In this document: piece after piece, positions 8,185-17,497 of the stretch | How the letters are laid out: every line of letters starts with the position of its first letter | Position numbering within the stretch: the first letter of the stretch is position 1 | Assembly: GCF_000590475.1 (NCBI RefSeq) | Contig: NZ_CP007441.1 | Location: 936,443-1,000,442, forward strand | Direction of reading: 5' to 3' | Origin: Stutzerimonas stutzeri | GTDB taxonomy: Bacteria; Pseudomonadota; Gammaproteobacteria; Pseudomonadales; Pseudomonadaceae | Length of the DNA: 64,000 nucleotides | Program-made: the position numbers and the translations under genes | Notes under the pieces: model-generated | Told to the model about the DNA's origin: nothing | Seen by the model: only the letters and a program-made list of their open reading frames with translations | The model's database searches: none

Positions 8185-9632
8185 GCGCAGGTATCAAAAG
8201 CAGTTTCGTCAATGGCGCGTTCGTAGCTCCGCGTGGCGACGAGCAGATCCTCGAGAACCGCAACCCGTCGAATCCGAGCGAGATCGTTGATTGCTTCGTC
8301 CGCGCCGATGCCGAGCTCGCCAACCAGGCGGTCGAGGCGGCCCACGCTGCCGCTGCGCAGTGGGCGAACAGCAATCCGCAGCTGCGTGCCGATGTGCTGG
8401 ATCGCATCGGCAGCGAAATACTGGCGCGCCGCGAAGAGCTGGCCACGCTGCTGGCCCGAGAAGAAGGCAAGGTGGTGCGTGAGGCGCTGGGTGAAGTTGA
8501 TCGCGCCGGCCGCTCGTTCAAATTCTATGCACAGGAAGCGCTGCGTGCCTCTGGCGAAAAGTACGATTCCGTACGCGCCGGCGTGGGCATCGACGTCACC
8601 CGCCATCCGGTCGGTGTGGTCGGTATCATCAGCCCGTGGAATTTCCCGATCGCCATCCCGGCCTGGAAGATTGCACCGGCGCTTTGCTTTGGCAACTGCG
8701 TGGTGTTCAAGCCCGCCGAACTGGTGCCGTCGTCGGCCTGGGCACTGGCTGAAATCATTTCTCGCTCAGGCTTGCCGGCCGGTGTGTTCAACATGCTCAT
8801 CGGCCCGGGCCGTAGCGTGGGCGATACCGTCATGCGTCACCCGTTGGTCAAGGCCATCAGCTTTACCGGCTCCGAGCAGACCGGCCGCCAGATCGCCGGC
8901 ATCGCCATCGAGCGCATGGCCAAGGTGCAGCTGGAGATGGGCGGCAAGAACCCGCTGATCGTCCTGGACGATGCCGACCTGGACATCGCCGTGGACGTTG
9001 CGCTGCAGGGCTCGTTCTTCTCCACCGGCCAACGCTGCACGGCCAGCTCCCGGCTGATCGTCACCGAAGGCATCTACACCGAATTCACCCAACGGCTGAC
9101 CGAGCGCACCCGGGCGCTGAAGGTCGGCGATGCGCTGGATCCCGCTACGGACATCGGCCCGGTGGTGGATCCGAAGCAGCTTGAGGTCGATCTGGGTTAC
9201 ATCCAATCCGGCGTTGCCGAAGGTGCGAGTCTGGCCTGCGGTGGCAAGCGTCTGGAACGCGAGGGCGGTGGCTATTATCTCGAGCCTGCGCTGTTCCTCG
9301 ACGTGAAGCCGGAAATGCGGATTTACCGCGAAGAGATCTTTGGACCCGTCCTGAGCGTGCTGAAAGTGCGCGACTACGAAGAAGCCTTCGCGGCGGCGGA
9401 AGACACGCCCTACGGCCTGTCGGCTGGCATCTGCACGCAGTCGCTCAAGTACGCCGAGCATTTCAAGCGCAACTCGTCCGCCGGGATGGTGATGGTCAAC
9501 CTGCCAACCGCTGGCGTCGATTACCACGTGCCCTTCGGCGGCAACCGTGGCTCCAGCTATGGGGCACGCGAGCAGGGCACTCATGCGCGCGATTTCTTCA
9601 CCAAGGTCAAGACCAGCTATCAACTGACCTGA
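8181..9632 (+). CDS. Aldehyde dehydrogenase family protein (semialdehyde dehydrogenase type)
   Basis: This is a 483-residue NAD(P)-dependent aldehyde dehydrogenase with all catalytic residues: N154 in SPWNFP, K177 in VFKPAE, E252 in LEMGGK and C286 in TGQRCTASS. The overall pattern, NRNPSNPSEIV at the N-terminus and a C-terminus with VDYHVPFGG, is closest to alpha-ketoglutaric-semialdehyde-type dehydrogenases by recognition. It starts inside the stop codon of the preceding gene and is followed by a strong terminator, so it is the last gene of the operon. It would oxidise the aldehyde made by the FAD oxidase to an acid. Confidence 0.88.
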   Translation: MSAGIKSSFVNGAFVAPRGDEQILENRNPSNPSEIVDCFVRADAELANQAVEAAHAAAAQWANSNPQLRADVLDRIGSEILARREELATLLAREEGKVVREALGEVDRAGRSFKFYAQEALRASGEKYDSVRAGVGIDVTRHPVGVVGIISPWNFPIAIPAWKIAPALCFGNCVVFKPAELVPSSAWALAEIISRSGLPAGVFNMLIGPGRSVGDTVMRHPLVKAISFTGSEQTGRQIAGIAIERMAKVQLEMGGKNPLIVLDDADLDIAVDVALQGSFFSTGQRCTASSRLIVTEGIYTEFTQRLTERTRALKVGDALDPATDIGPVVDPKQLEVDLGYIQSGVAEGASLACGGKRLEREGGGYYLEPALFLDVKPEMRIYREEIFGPVLSVLKVRDYEEAFAAAEDTPYGLSAGICTQSLKYAEHFKRNSSAGMVMVNLPTAGVDYHVPFGGNRGSSYGAREQGTHARDFFTKVKTSYQLT

Positions 9633-9650
9633 ACCGTGCGACCACGCTTT

Positions 9651-9687
9651 GCTGCTCACCAGGGTCCCCGGTGAGCAGCTTTTTTTT
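9651..9687 (+). terminator. Rho-independent terminator of the FAD oxidase-ALDH operon
   Basis: A perfect 10-bp stem, GCTGCTCACC (9651-9660) with GGTGAGCAGC (9670-9679), has a 9-base loop and eight T residues after it (9680-9687). It lies 18 bp after the aldehyde dehydrogenase stop. Confidence 0.93.
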
Positions 9688-9740
9688 GTCTTGAGTTTTT
9701 ATACCCGCCTTACCGGCTGCTTGTTCGCGACTGCTAACGT

Positions 9741-9774
9741 GATCGGCCGCCTCATCGAGATGAGGCGGCCGATC
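9741..9774. terminator. Perfect 15-bp hairpin between convergent genes
   Basis: The arms at 9741-9755 and 9760-9774 are exact complements around a CGAG loop. It lies just downstream of the - strand dehydrogenase stop (9783). There is no T-tract on either strand, so termination would need Rho, or the hairpin may only protect the transcript end. Confidence 0.6.
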
Positions 9775-9782
9775 AGCATTGC

Positions 9783-12700
9783 TTAGATGACCGAGGCACT
9801 GGCGCGGTAGTGGTCCAGCAGAGCCTGGATCGGGTGGCGCAGCTTGGCGTTGTGGAAGCGTGAGGTCTGGCTGCGGCAGGAATAACCGGTCGCCAGTGGC
9901 TCGGCTTCGTTTTCTACCGTCAACGCCCGCGCCCAGGACTGCTCGAAGATCACCTTCGAGGTCGGCAGGTTGCGCGCTTCATGGCCGTAAGTACCGGACA
10001 TGCCGCAGCAACCGGTCGCCTGGCTCGCCAGGGCGAGTCCCGCACCCTCAAAGACGTCATTCCACAGCGCGGCGCTCGGCGCGGCATTGGTTTTCTCGGT
10101 GCAATGACCCAGCAGACGATAGGCTTGCGGCGCTGCTTCGGCAGTGACGGGCAGCGCTTGCAGTGCCTTGACCAGCCATTCCTGCGGTAGCAGCACTTCA
10201 GGGCATTCCAGCCCAGGGATCTTCCTGTATTCCTGGCGGTAGACCAGCGTCATCGCCGGGTCCAGCCCCACCAGCGGAATGTCGAAGCCCGCCAGCGCCT
10301 GCAACCGACTGGCCGTGCGCCGTGCGGTGCGGGTGAACGCACCGAGGAAGCCCTGCACTTGAAGCGGCTTGCCGTTGGGCGAGTAGGGCGCCAGGTACAC
10401 CTGGAAGCCTGCTCGGCTGGCCAGTTCGATAAAGGCGGCGAAGACCGGCGTTTCGAAATAACGGGTGAAGGCATCCTGCACCAGGATCACGCCTTTTTTA
10501 CGCTGCTCGCTGTCCAGTTTGGCCAGCGCTTTTGGCGTCGCGGTGATCACGTTCCAGCGGCGGCAGGTTTCCTTGAAATCGAAAGGGTTGATCAGCGGGC
10601 TGTCCACCATGCCGATGTGCTCGGCCATCAATTTGCTGACCCCGCTCGACCCCATTGGCGCGTTGTACAGCCACGGCACATGAGCGAACAGCGGCAGGGT
10701 GAATTCCAGCGAGCCAATCAGGTAGTCGCGCAGCGGGCGCAGGTAGCGACGGTGATACAGCTCGAGAAAGCGTGAGCGGAATTCCGGCACATTGACTTTC
10801 ACCGGGCACTGCCCCGCGCAGGATTTGCACGCCAGGCAACCGGCCATGGCGTCATAAACGTCATGCGAGAAATCGTCCTGTCCGCCGCGCGTGTTGCGCC
10901 AGCGGGTGGGCAGCGAGCGCAGGAAATTCACCGGCCCGCCCACTGCCGGGGCGAGCACATCGACGCCGGCCTGGCCTTGCAGACGCAGCCACTCGCGCAG
11001 CAGCGACGCGCGACCCTTGGGCGAGTGGATGCGTTCACGGGTCGCCTTCCAGGACGGGCACATGGCGTCGTCCGGGTCGAAGTTGTAGCAGGCGCCGTTG
11101 CCGTTGCAGTGCACGGCGGTGCCGTAGCTCTGCCAGACGCGCTCGTCGATCTGCCGATCCAGCTCGCCACGGAAGGTGACCTCGTCGATCTTCAGCAGTG
11201 GCTCGGCGCTTTCCAGCGGCGTGGCGATCTTGCCGGGGTTGAGCTGGTTGTGTGGGTCGAATGCGCGCTTGAGCGCCTGCAGCGAGGGATACAGCTCGCC
11301 AAAGAAGGCCGGCGCGTATTCCGAGCGTACGCCTTTGCCGTGTTCGCCCCACAGCAGGCCGCCGTAGCGCTGGGTGAGTTCGGCCACCGCATCGGAGATT
11401 GGCCGCACCATGGCCGCCTGGGCCGGGTCCTTCATATCCAGGGCGGGCCGCACGTGCAGCACGCCGGCATCGACGTGGCCGAACATGCCGTAGGCCAGGC
11501 CGTGGCCGTCGAGCAGGGCGCGGAATTCGGCGATGAAGTCCGCTAGGTTTTCCGGCGGTACGGCGGTGTCTTCGACGAAGGGCTGCGGGCGCACCTCACC
11601 GTTAACGTTGCCCAGCAGGCCCACCGCCCGCTTGCGCATGGCGTAGATACGCGTGACCGCGGCGTTGCCGACGGCCAGGGTGTGGCCCAGACGCTCGACT
11701 GAGGTGTCGCGTTGCAGGTAGTCGATGAAGGCCGTGACGCGCGCATCGACCTCTTCGGCCTCATCACCGCTGAACTCCACCAGGTTGATACCCAGCGTCG
11801 GGCGCTCGGATTCTTGAGGGAAGTATTCGGCGACGCCGTGCCAGACGATGTCCTTCATGGCCAGCAGCAGCACCTTGGAGTCCACCGTTTCGATGGACAG
11901 CGGGGTCATGGTGATCAGCGCGCGGGCGTCGCGCAGCGCGTCCATGAAGCCTGCGTAGCGAATGTTGACCAGCACCGAGTACTTGGGGATCGGCAGCACG
12001 TTCAGCTTGGCTTCGACGATGAAGCCCAGCGAGCCTTCGGCCCCGCAAAGCACGCTGTTGAGGTTGAAGCGGCCATCGGGCTCGCGCAGGTGCGCCAGGT
12101 CATAGCCGGTCAGGCAGCGGTTCAGCTTGGGAAAGCGCGCTTCGATCAGCTCGGCTTTCTCGCGATGGATGCCTTCGGCGCAGCGGTAAACATCGCCGAT
12201 GCGATCCTGCCGGCCCAGTTCCAGCGCCAGCGTCACCTCGTCCACCGGGCCGCTGCGCAGACGCTCGCCGCCGAGCAGGATGCTGTCGAGCGCCAACACG
12301 TGGTCGCGGGTCTTGCCATAGGTACAGCTGCCCTGACCGCTGGCGTCGGTATTGATCATGCCGCCGATGGTCGCCCGATTGGAGGTCGACAGCTCCGGCG
12401 CGAAGAACAGCCCGTGCGGTTTGAGCGCGGCATTGAGCTGATCCTTGACCACGCCGCTCTGCACGCGCACCCAGCGCTCCTCGACGTTGATTTCGAGAAT
12501 TTTGTTCATGTGCCGCGACAAGTCGACGACCACGCCATCGGTGAGCGACTGCCCGTTGGTGCCGGTGCCGCCGCCGCGTGGAGAGAGGCGCACGCCTTGA
12601 TGCGCCGGCTCGCTGACCACGCGGGCCAGGGTCTGCACGTCGTCGGCGTCGACGGGGAAGACCGCCGATTGCGGAAAGCGCTGGTAGATGGAGTTGTCAG

Positions 12701-12824
12701 TTGCCAGCACCGTGCGGCTGGCGTGGTCCTGGGCGATCTCGCCACGAAAGCCGGCCGCACGCAGGGCGTCGAGAAAGGCGATGTAGGGCGCAGCGGGCGC
12801 GGTAGTGGGGATACGGGCAATCAT
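9783..12824 (-). CDS. ydiJ: FAD/Fe-S D-2-hydroxyacid dehydrogenase, YdiJ type
   Basis: This 1013-residue fused protein is close to E. coli YdiJ in length (about 1018). The N-terminal FAD-binding_4 domain shows RGGGTGTNGQSLTDGVVVDLS and NRATIGGMINTDASGQGS, followed by a FAD-oxidase C-terminal domain. After about residue 660 comes a 4Fe-4S motif, CLACKSCAGQCP, and then a CCG-type domain (ATGCCGMSGTYGHE). YdiJ enzymes oxidise D-2-hydroxyglutarate or related acids and pass electrons to the membrane chain. ATG 12824 has AGGAACC upstream. It is divergent from a GcvA-like LysR gene that probably controls it. A related fused enzyme is at 28657. Confidence 0.88.
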   Translation of the reverse strand: MIARIPTTAPAAPYIAFLDALRAAGFRGEIAQDHASRTVLATDNSIYQRFPQSAVFPVDADDVQTLARVVSEPAHQGVRLSPRGGGTGTNGQSLTDGVVVDLSRHMNKILEINVEERWVRVQSGVVKDQLNAALKPHGLFFAPELSTSNRATIGGMINTDASGQGSCTYGKTRDHVLALDSILLGGERLRSGPVDEVTLALELGRQDRIGDVYRCAEGIHREKAELIEARFPKLNRCLTGYDLAHLREPDGRFNLNSVLCGAEGSLGFIVEAKLNVLPIPKYSVLVNIRYAGFMDALRDARALITMTPLSIETVDSKVLLLAMKDIVWHGVAEYFPQESERPTLGINLVEFSGDEAEEVDARVTAFIDYLQRDTSVERLGHTLAVGNAAVTRIYAMRKRAVGLLGNVNGEVRPQPFVEDTAVPPENLADFIAEFRALLDGHGLAYGMFGHVDAGVLHVRPALDMKDPAQAAMVRPISDAVAELTQRYGGLLWGEHGKGVRSEYAPAFFGELYPSLQALKRAFDPHNQLNPGKIATPLESAEPLLKIDEVTFRGELDRQIDERVWQSYGTAVHCNGNGACYNFDPDDAMCPSWKATRERIHSPKGRASLLREWLRLQGQAGVDVLAPAVGGPVNFLRSLPTRWRNTRGGQDDFSHDVYDAMAGCLACKSCAGQCPVKVNVPEFRSRFLELYHRRYLRPLRDYLIGSLEFTLPLFAHVPWLYNAPMGSSGVSKLMAEHIGMVDSPLINPFDFKETCRRWNVITATPKALAKLDSEQRKKGVILVQDAFTRYFETPVFAAFIELASRAGFQVYLAPYSPNGKPLQVQGFLGAFTRTARRTASRLQALAGFDIPLVGLDPAMTLVYRQEYRKIPGLECPEVLLPQEWLVKALQALPVTAEAAPQAYRLLGHCTEKTNAAPSAALWNDVFEGAGLALASQATGCCGMSGTYGHEARNLPTSKVIFEQSWARALTVENEAEPLATGYSCRSQTSRFHNAKLRHPIQALLDHYRASASVI

Positions 12825-12965
12825 GGTGGTTCCTCGTGCCGGCGTTCTATCCCTTCGCTAACGGAAGGTGTTCAAGCCGAGCTCTTTATTGGGATGCGAG
12901 CATTCTCCGAGCCGTGCCCCCGTGCTACAACGGTATTTTTCGTCGCCAATCCATGAGGTTTATGA

Positions 12966-13862
12966 ATGAATTATCGCCGGCTGACACCGTCCATGTCCCT
13001 GTTGCTGGCGTTCGAGGCGGCGGCGCGCCATGAAAGCTATACCCGCGCGGCACAAGAACTGTCTCTGACCCAGAGCGCGGTGAGCCGGCAGGTGCAATCG
13101 CTGGAAGCGCTGCTGGGCATCACCCTGTTCCGTCGCGAAGGGCGCAATATCGTGTTGACCGATGTGGGCCGTCTGTATCTTCGCGAACTGGAGGGCGCGC
13201 TGACTCAGATCCGCAAAGCGACGCTGCAGGCGGTGGCCTTTGGTTCCGGTGTCGGTACGCTGCGGCTGGCGTTGCTGCCGACTTTTGGCTCGAAATGGCT
13301 GCTGCCCAGGCTCAACGATTTCTATGCGGCCAACCCCGGCGTGCAGGTACATATCCATTCGCGGATCCAGGCCGTGGATTTCGACGAGGGCGAGATCGAT
13401 GCGGCGATTTGTGTCGGCAGTCCGGATCAACCCGGGCTGGTAGTGCATCCATTGGTGGATGAGGCGATGGTGGTTGTCGCCAGCCCTTTGACATTCGGCG
13501 AGGGCAGGGCGGTTGCGCCGGAGGTCATCGCCGAGCAAGTGCTGCTGCAGGTTGCCAGCCATCCGCCTCTTTGGGCCGAATGGTTCGTTCGGCATGGCCT
13601 GGCGCCGGAACGCATGCGCGGCGGGCCGAACTTCGAGCTGACCTCCCACCTGATCCAGGCGGTGCGCGCCGGCATCGGCGTCGGTCTGGTACCGCAGCTG
13701 CTGGTGGAAGATGAGCTGCGCCAGGGGCATCTGCTGGCGGTCGGCCAGCCCATTCCCAGCCAGCGCACCTACTGCTTGGTCTATCCGCCTCGTAACGCCG
13801 TACTGCCATCGCTGGAGGCGTTCAGGTCGTGGCTGCTGCAGAGTTCTAGCAAGCGCAACTGA
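12966..13862 (+). CDS. LysR-family regulator, GcvA-like
   Basis: This is a 298-residue regulator. The N-terminal winged helix-turn-helix (LLAFEAAARHESYTRAAQELSLTQSAVSRQVQSLE, residues about 13-47) is of the GcvA/AmpR subtype, and the effector domain follows (GVGTLRLALLPTFGSKWLLPRL). ATG 12966 has GAGG seven bases upstream. It is divergent from the YdiJ-type gene across 141 bp, the usual arrangement for a LysR regulator and its target. Ligand is unknown. Confidence 0.85.
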   Translation: MNYRRLTPSMSLLLAFEAAARHESYTRAAQELSLTQSAVSRQVQSLEALLGITLFRREGRNIVLTDVGRLYLRELEGALTQIRKATLQAVAFGSGVGTLRLALLPTFGSKWLLPRLNDFYAANPGVQVHIHSRIQAVDFDEGEIDAAICVGSPDQPGLVVHPLVDEAMVVVASPLTFGEGRAVAPEVIAEQVLLQVASHPPLWAEWFVRHGLAPERMRGGPNFELTSHLIQAVRAGIGVGLVPQLLVEDELRQGHLLAVGQPIPSQRTYCLVYPPRNAVLPSLEAFRSWLLQSSSKRN

Positions 13863-14181
13863 TCGCTGTGGAGCATGTTAAGAAGGATCGAATCCCTCAG
13901 CGGCTAAACCATGCACACCCGCTGAAGCTCAGTGGACGCTAGCGTCAGAGCTGGCTGCAGAGCCAGTACCGCTTCCCAGGTTGGCTCTCGAGCGGTTAGC
14001 GGGTGCTAAAGCACGGTCTCGAGTTTTCGATATAAGCGGTGTGGCATGTCCGGAACACTCGGCGCCGTATTCCAAAATGGCATGCCTCGCATCGCACAGT
14101 TCTATTAGTTCTTCATGAAAATGCTTGGATAGGATCGCCCAGAAGTCCTTCACGGATCATTCCGCTACTGGGATAACAATA
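13863..14181. other. 319-bp intergenic region with palindromes and repeat copy A
   Basis: No gene is supported. It holds a TCAGCGG/CCGCTGA stem (13897-13903 with 13919-13925), which may end the LysR transcript. It also has a perfect 12-bp palindrome GACGCTAGCGTC (13935-13946), the hairpin CTGGCT-GCAG-AGCCAG (13951-13966), and the 66-bp element described separately. Confidence 0.55.
14069..14134 (+). promoter_or_regulatory. 66-bp shared element, copy A
   Basis: This stretch aligns without gaps to the complement of 26276-26341, with 55 of 66 positions identical by my count. It includes an identical 24-base core (14088-14111) and an identical GGCATGCC palindrome (14079-14086). The core contains a direct repeat AGTTC-N4-AGTTC (14098-14111). 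It ends 47 bp before the start of the serine hydrolase gene, in the same orientation to that gene as copy B is to the acyl-CoA synthetase gene. Differences are not concentrated in third codon positions of the overlapping antisense frame, so DNA rather than a peptide appears conserved. A shared promoter or operator is inferred. Confidence 0.7.
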
Positions 14182-15519
14182 ATGAAACCAAGCGCCGTTC
14201 TTACCCTTGTCATCCGCGTACCTAGCCCTTGCGGCATGCTGCTTGGCGCCACGCTTTTCATCACATCCGCCTTGCAACCCGCGTTGGCGGCCAGTCCCGG
14301 TAGCTCTGAAGTCATGCAGGGCTTTCCACCTGCTGCGGAGATGCGCGTGAACAAAACTAATGCCTTCCAGCCTCCTTATCTGCGCTGGTCCATGCGCCAT
14401 GCGCGGGAGGTGTCGCCTACTCGTAATATCCCGCGCGCAGAAAGCCCGCTACCGCTGCAGTTCGGTCCTCGTCAAGGCCTTGGCTCGCTGACATTCGTTG
14501 CTGGCGACGAAACGCTTTCTCTAGACGCTTATCTGGCGCAAACCGTAACTGACGGCTTGATCGTGTTACATCGCGGCGAGATCGTATTCGAGCAATACCT
14601 CGATCAATTCGACGTCCGCCAACCGCATATATGGGCGTCCATGACCAAGTCGGTCACCGGTCTGCTCGCCGCGCAATTCATCGCCGAAGGCAAGCTCGAC
14701 CCTCAAGCCAAGCTTGCCGATTACGTGCCCGAACTGAGCGGTACACCCTTTGGTGAAAGTACGGTGCGCCAGAATCTCGATATGCAGGTGGCCGTCACCT
14801 ATCCGGAGAATGTTCCGCCCGACCTGGGCCTGTTCGCTGCGACCGGGCTGATTCCGCGCAAACCGGATATGCCGGCCGACATCTATTCGTTTCTGCAAGT
14901 ATCGAAGATCGCCGAGGGCTCCGCTTCGCAGCCGTTATTCTTCTATCAAAATGGCTCGCCCGAGGCGCTGGCGTGGGCGATGCGGCGCATTTCCGGGCAG
15001 AACTGGAGCGAGCTGGTGGCAGAGCGGATCTGGGCGCGCTTCGCCCAGGAAGACGCTTATGTTCAAGTAGACGAGTTGGGTACCGAGATGGCCAGCGGCG
15101 GTATCAGCAGCAATCTGCGCGATACGGCGCGCTTCGCCGAGCTGGTGCGCCGAGAGCTTGGGAGTGACGTTGCGGACGACAGCTTCAACCAAGCCGTTCG
15201 CAGTCTCCTGGATAGCGGAGACGCGCAGCTCTTCGCCAAAGGCAATCTGGGCCCTGGACGTCCCGGTTACGCCTACCGCAATTACTGGCTGCAGAAAAAC
15301 GACGGCGACGGATCTCTCGAGGCCAGCGGCCGTTTCGGCCAGAAGATCTACATCAACCCGAAACGCGAAGTGGTGATCGTCAAGCTGTCGGCGACCCCCG
15401 ACCTGGCACGACGTGCGACCAGTGCCGAAGGACCCGCCAAGGTGGCATCCAGGGCGATCGACTCACCCGCTACCTTCAACAACATGGTCAGCGCAGTGCT
15501 GAACGCCATGCCGCAATAA
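14182..15519 (+). CDS. Exported serine hydrolase, beta-lactamase/EstB-NylB fold
   Basis: This is a 445-residue protein. Residues 1 to about 36 form a signal sequence (LLGATLFITSALQPALAA), so it is exported. The Ser-x-x-Lys active site is ASMTKSVTG (S153, K156) and the tyrosine motif is YQN (Y255-N257). These are the hallmarks of the class C beta-lactamase superfamily that also holds esterases and 6-aminohexanoate-dimer hydrolases. ATG 14182 is preferred over the frame start at 14125 because the signal sequence begins there. It heads an operon-like series with DUF1302, DUF1329 and an alkyl sulfatase. An ester or amide hydrolase role on a hydrophobic substrate is more likely than drug resistance. 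Confidence 0.82.
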   Translation: MKPSAVLTLVIRVPSPCGMLLGATLFITSALQPALAASPGSSEVMQGFPPAAEMRVNKTNAFQPPYLRWSMRHAREVSPTRNIPRAESPLPLQFGPRQGLGSLTFVAGDETLSLDAYLAQTVTDGLIVLHRGEIVFEQYLDQFDVRQPHIWASMTKSVTGLLAAQFIAEGKLDPQAKLADYVPELSGTPFGESTVRQNLDMQVAVTYPENVPPDLGLFAATGLIPRKPDMPADIYSFLQVSKIAEGSASQPLFFYQNGSPEALAWAMRRISGQNWSELVAERIWARFAQEDAYVQVDELGTEMASGGISSNLRDTARFAELVRRELGSDVADDSFNQAVRSLLDSGDAQLFAKGNLGPGRPGYAYRNYWLQKNDGDGSLEASGRFGQKIYINPKREVVIVKLSATPDLARRATSAEGPAKVASRAIDSPATFNNMVSAVLNAMPQ

Positions 15520-15623
15520 ACACAGCGTTACCCCGAAAAAACTGCGCAGGCGCATGCGCATCGGCGAGCTATTGCCCACAAAAGACCGCAACCCGGACCC
15601 GACAAAAACAACGAGAGGGTTAT

Positions 15624-17495
15624 ATGAACAACTTGATTGCTTGTCACCCGAGACATCGACAGCGCTTCACCCGCACCGCCCTTACGCTCGGCATTGCGCT
15701 CGCCAGCCAAAGTTCGCTGGCGGCCACCTGGGACTTTGAAAATGACTGGAGCCTGACCACCAACACCACCCTGTCACTGGGTACCAGTTGGTCCTTGCAG
15801 AATGCCGACAAGGGCCTGTTGAACAAGGCGGACGCCGCCAGCATTGGCAAGGTGGGCGTAGGCACGAATTACAACGGTGATGACGGAAAGCTCAACTTCA
15901 GCAAGGACGACACCATTTCGACCCTATTCAAAGGGCTGACTGAGTTCGATCTGAATGACGGTTCACAAGGTGCCTTTATCCGCTTCAAGTACTGGTACGA
16001 CCATGCCATGGAAACCGGAAACGGCGACTTCCGCCGCTTCGATGACTCCGGTTGGCAAGATCTCGCCAAGTTCAAGGGGTTCGAGGTGCTCGACGCTTAC
16101 GTCTGGAAGGATTTCGAACTGGCCGAGCGCCCTTTGAGCCTGAAGGTCGGTAAGCAGGTTCTCAGTTGGGGCGAGGCGCTGTTCCTGCAAAACGGTGTCA
16201 ATGCGATCAACCCGCTGGACGTCTCGGCGTTTAATCGTCCCGGTACAGAACTGAAAGAAGGCCTCTTGCCGGTCGAGATGATCTCCTTCAACTACGATCT
16301 GGCCGATAACCTCAGCGTCGAGGGTTTCTGGCAATACAATTATCGTCCCTCCGTCCTGGGAGGCTGCGGCACCTTTTTTAGCAACAACGACGCGCTCCAA
16401 GAGGGTTGCCAATACAACAAGCTGGTGGCCGGCGGCATTTCCACCACCGATATTTCCAGTATCGAAAATGCCGTCGATGCGCCGCCGGGTATGCAATCGG
16501 CGGCGGAGCGCTACCTGCGTCGCACGGCCACCGAACGGTCCAGCGACACGGGCCAGTACGGCCTGGCCATGCATTATCTGATCGAGTCACTCGACTATGC
16601 CGACCTCGGCCTCTACTACCTCAACTATCACAGTCGCACGCCGCTGCTGTCCGGAGTGATTGCCCGTCAGGCGCCAAACGCCGGGGGCAATCCGGGGGCC
16701 AACCTCAACACGGGCGACTACTCAACCATTTATCCAGAGAACATCCGACTATTCGGCGCCAGCATCAGCGGCGTAGTGGGCGGTACGGCGGTGTTCGGTG
16801 AGATGAGCTACCGCCCGAACATGCCGCTGGGCTACAACTCTGCCGACCTGATCAACCTGCTAGCCGGTCAGCGCAACAGCTGGATCATGCCGATGACGCC
16901 TGACGAACTGGCGGTGGCCCGAGGCAGCCGAGTAAACGGTTATGTCCGCAAGGAGGTCTGGCAGTTCAGCCTGGGTGCCGCCGACAGCTTCTCCAACGTG
17001 CTTGGTGCTCAGCGCCTGGCCTGGGCAGCGGAGCTCGGTGGCAACTGGATAGGGGGTCTTGATCCCGCAGATCAGCGCCTCGGTCGCGCGGGGTCCTTCG
17101 GCCGCACGCCAACGTCCGACGGCAGCCCTTGCTCGACGCCTTCCGCACAGAATCCCGCAGGGCTGACGGACGCTGAACTCGCCGCCGCCACCAACTGCAA
17201 CACCAACGGGGTGATGACCGCGTTTTCCTGGGGCTATCGCCTGCGTGCAGGCCTGAACTACGAAAACCTGTTCCCGGCCACGGTAGTAACCCCCTCCGTC
17301 AACTGGCGCCATGACGTGGAGGGTTATGGCCCGAATTTCCAGGAAGGCCAGCAAGCCCTGGGCCTGGCCCTGACCGTCGACTACCGCAACGAGTACTCGC
17401 TCGAACTGGCCTACAACAGCTTCTTCGGCTCGAACGAGTTTTCCCTCATCGATGACCGCGACTATGCCTCGGTCACTGTCAAAGCGAGCTTCTGA
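15624..17495 (+). CDS. DUF1302 family outer-membrane protein
   Basis: This is a 623-residue protein with a signal peptide ending at about residue 34 (SQSSLAA). The mature part is rich in alternating aromatic/polar beta-strand patterns and ends in ASVTVKASF, a C-terminal Phe typical of outer-membrane barrels. Segments such as KVGKQVLSWGEALFLQNGVNAINPLD match DUF1302. The family is usually found with DUF1329 in pseudomonads, next to genes for hydrophobic compounds such as steroids and esters, and is thought to act in uptake or surface binding. The ribosome site is GAGAGGG, and the next gene starts two bases after the stop. Confidence 0.85.
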   Translation: MNNLIACHPRHRQRFTRTALTLGIALASQSSLAATWDFENDWSLTTNTTLSLGTSWSLQNADKGLLNKADAASIGKVGVGTNYNGDDGKLNFSKDDTISTLFKGLTEFDLNDGSQGAFIRFKYWYDHAMETGNGDFRRFDDSGWQDLAKFKGFEVLDAYVWKDFELAERPLSLKVGKQVLSWGEALFLQNGVNAINPLDVSAFNRPGTELKEGLLPVEMISFNYDLADNLSVEGFWQYNYRPSVLGGCGTFFSNNDALQEGCQYNKLVAGGISTTDISSIENAVDAPPGMQSAAERYLRRTATERSSDTGQYGLAMHYLIESLDYADLGLYYLNYHSRTPLLSGVIARQAPNAGGNPGANLNTGDYSTIYPENIRLFGASISGVVGGTAVFGEMSYRPNMPLGYNSADLINLLAGQRNSWIMPMTPDELAVARGSRVNGYVRKEVWQFSLGAADSFSNVLGAQRLAWAAELGGNWIGGLDPADQRLGRAGSFGRTPTSDGSPCSTPSAQNPAGLTDAELAAATNCNTNGVMTAFSWGYRLRAGLNYENLFPATVVTPSVNWRHDVEGYGPNFQEGQQALGLALTVDYRNEYSLELAYNSFFGSNEFSLIDDRDYASVTVKASF

Positions 17496-17497
17496 CC

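Noticed and set aside
13929..14153. Possible small protein sharing ELIELCDAxHA with a frame at 26275
   Set aside because: The shared residues come from the 66-bp DNA element. Changes between copies fall at all codon positions and the surrounding residues do not align, so protein selection is not supported.
14182..15519. Antibiotic-resistance beta-lactamase
   Set aside because: The S-x-x-K and Y-x-N motifs are shared with esterases and nylon-oligomer hydrolases, and the neighbours are lipid/sulfate-ester genes. No AmpC-type context such as ampR was found.
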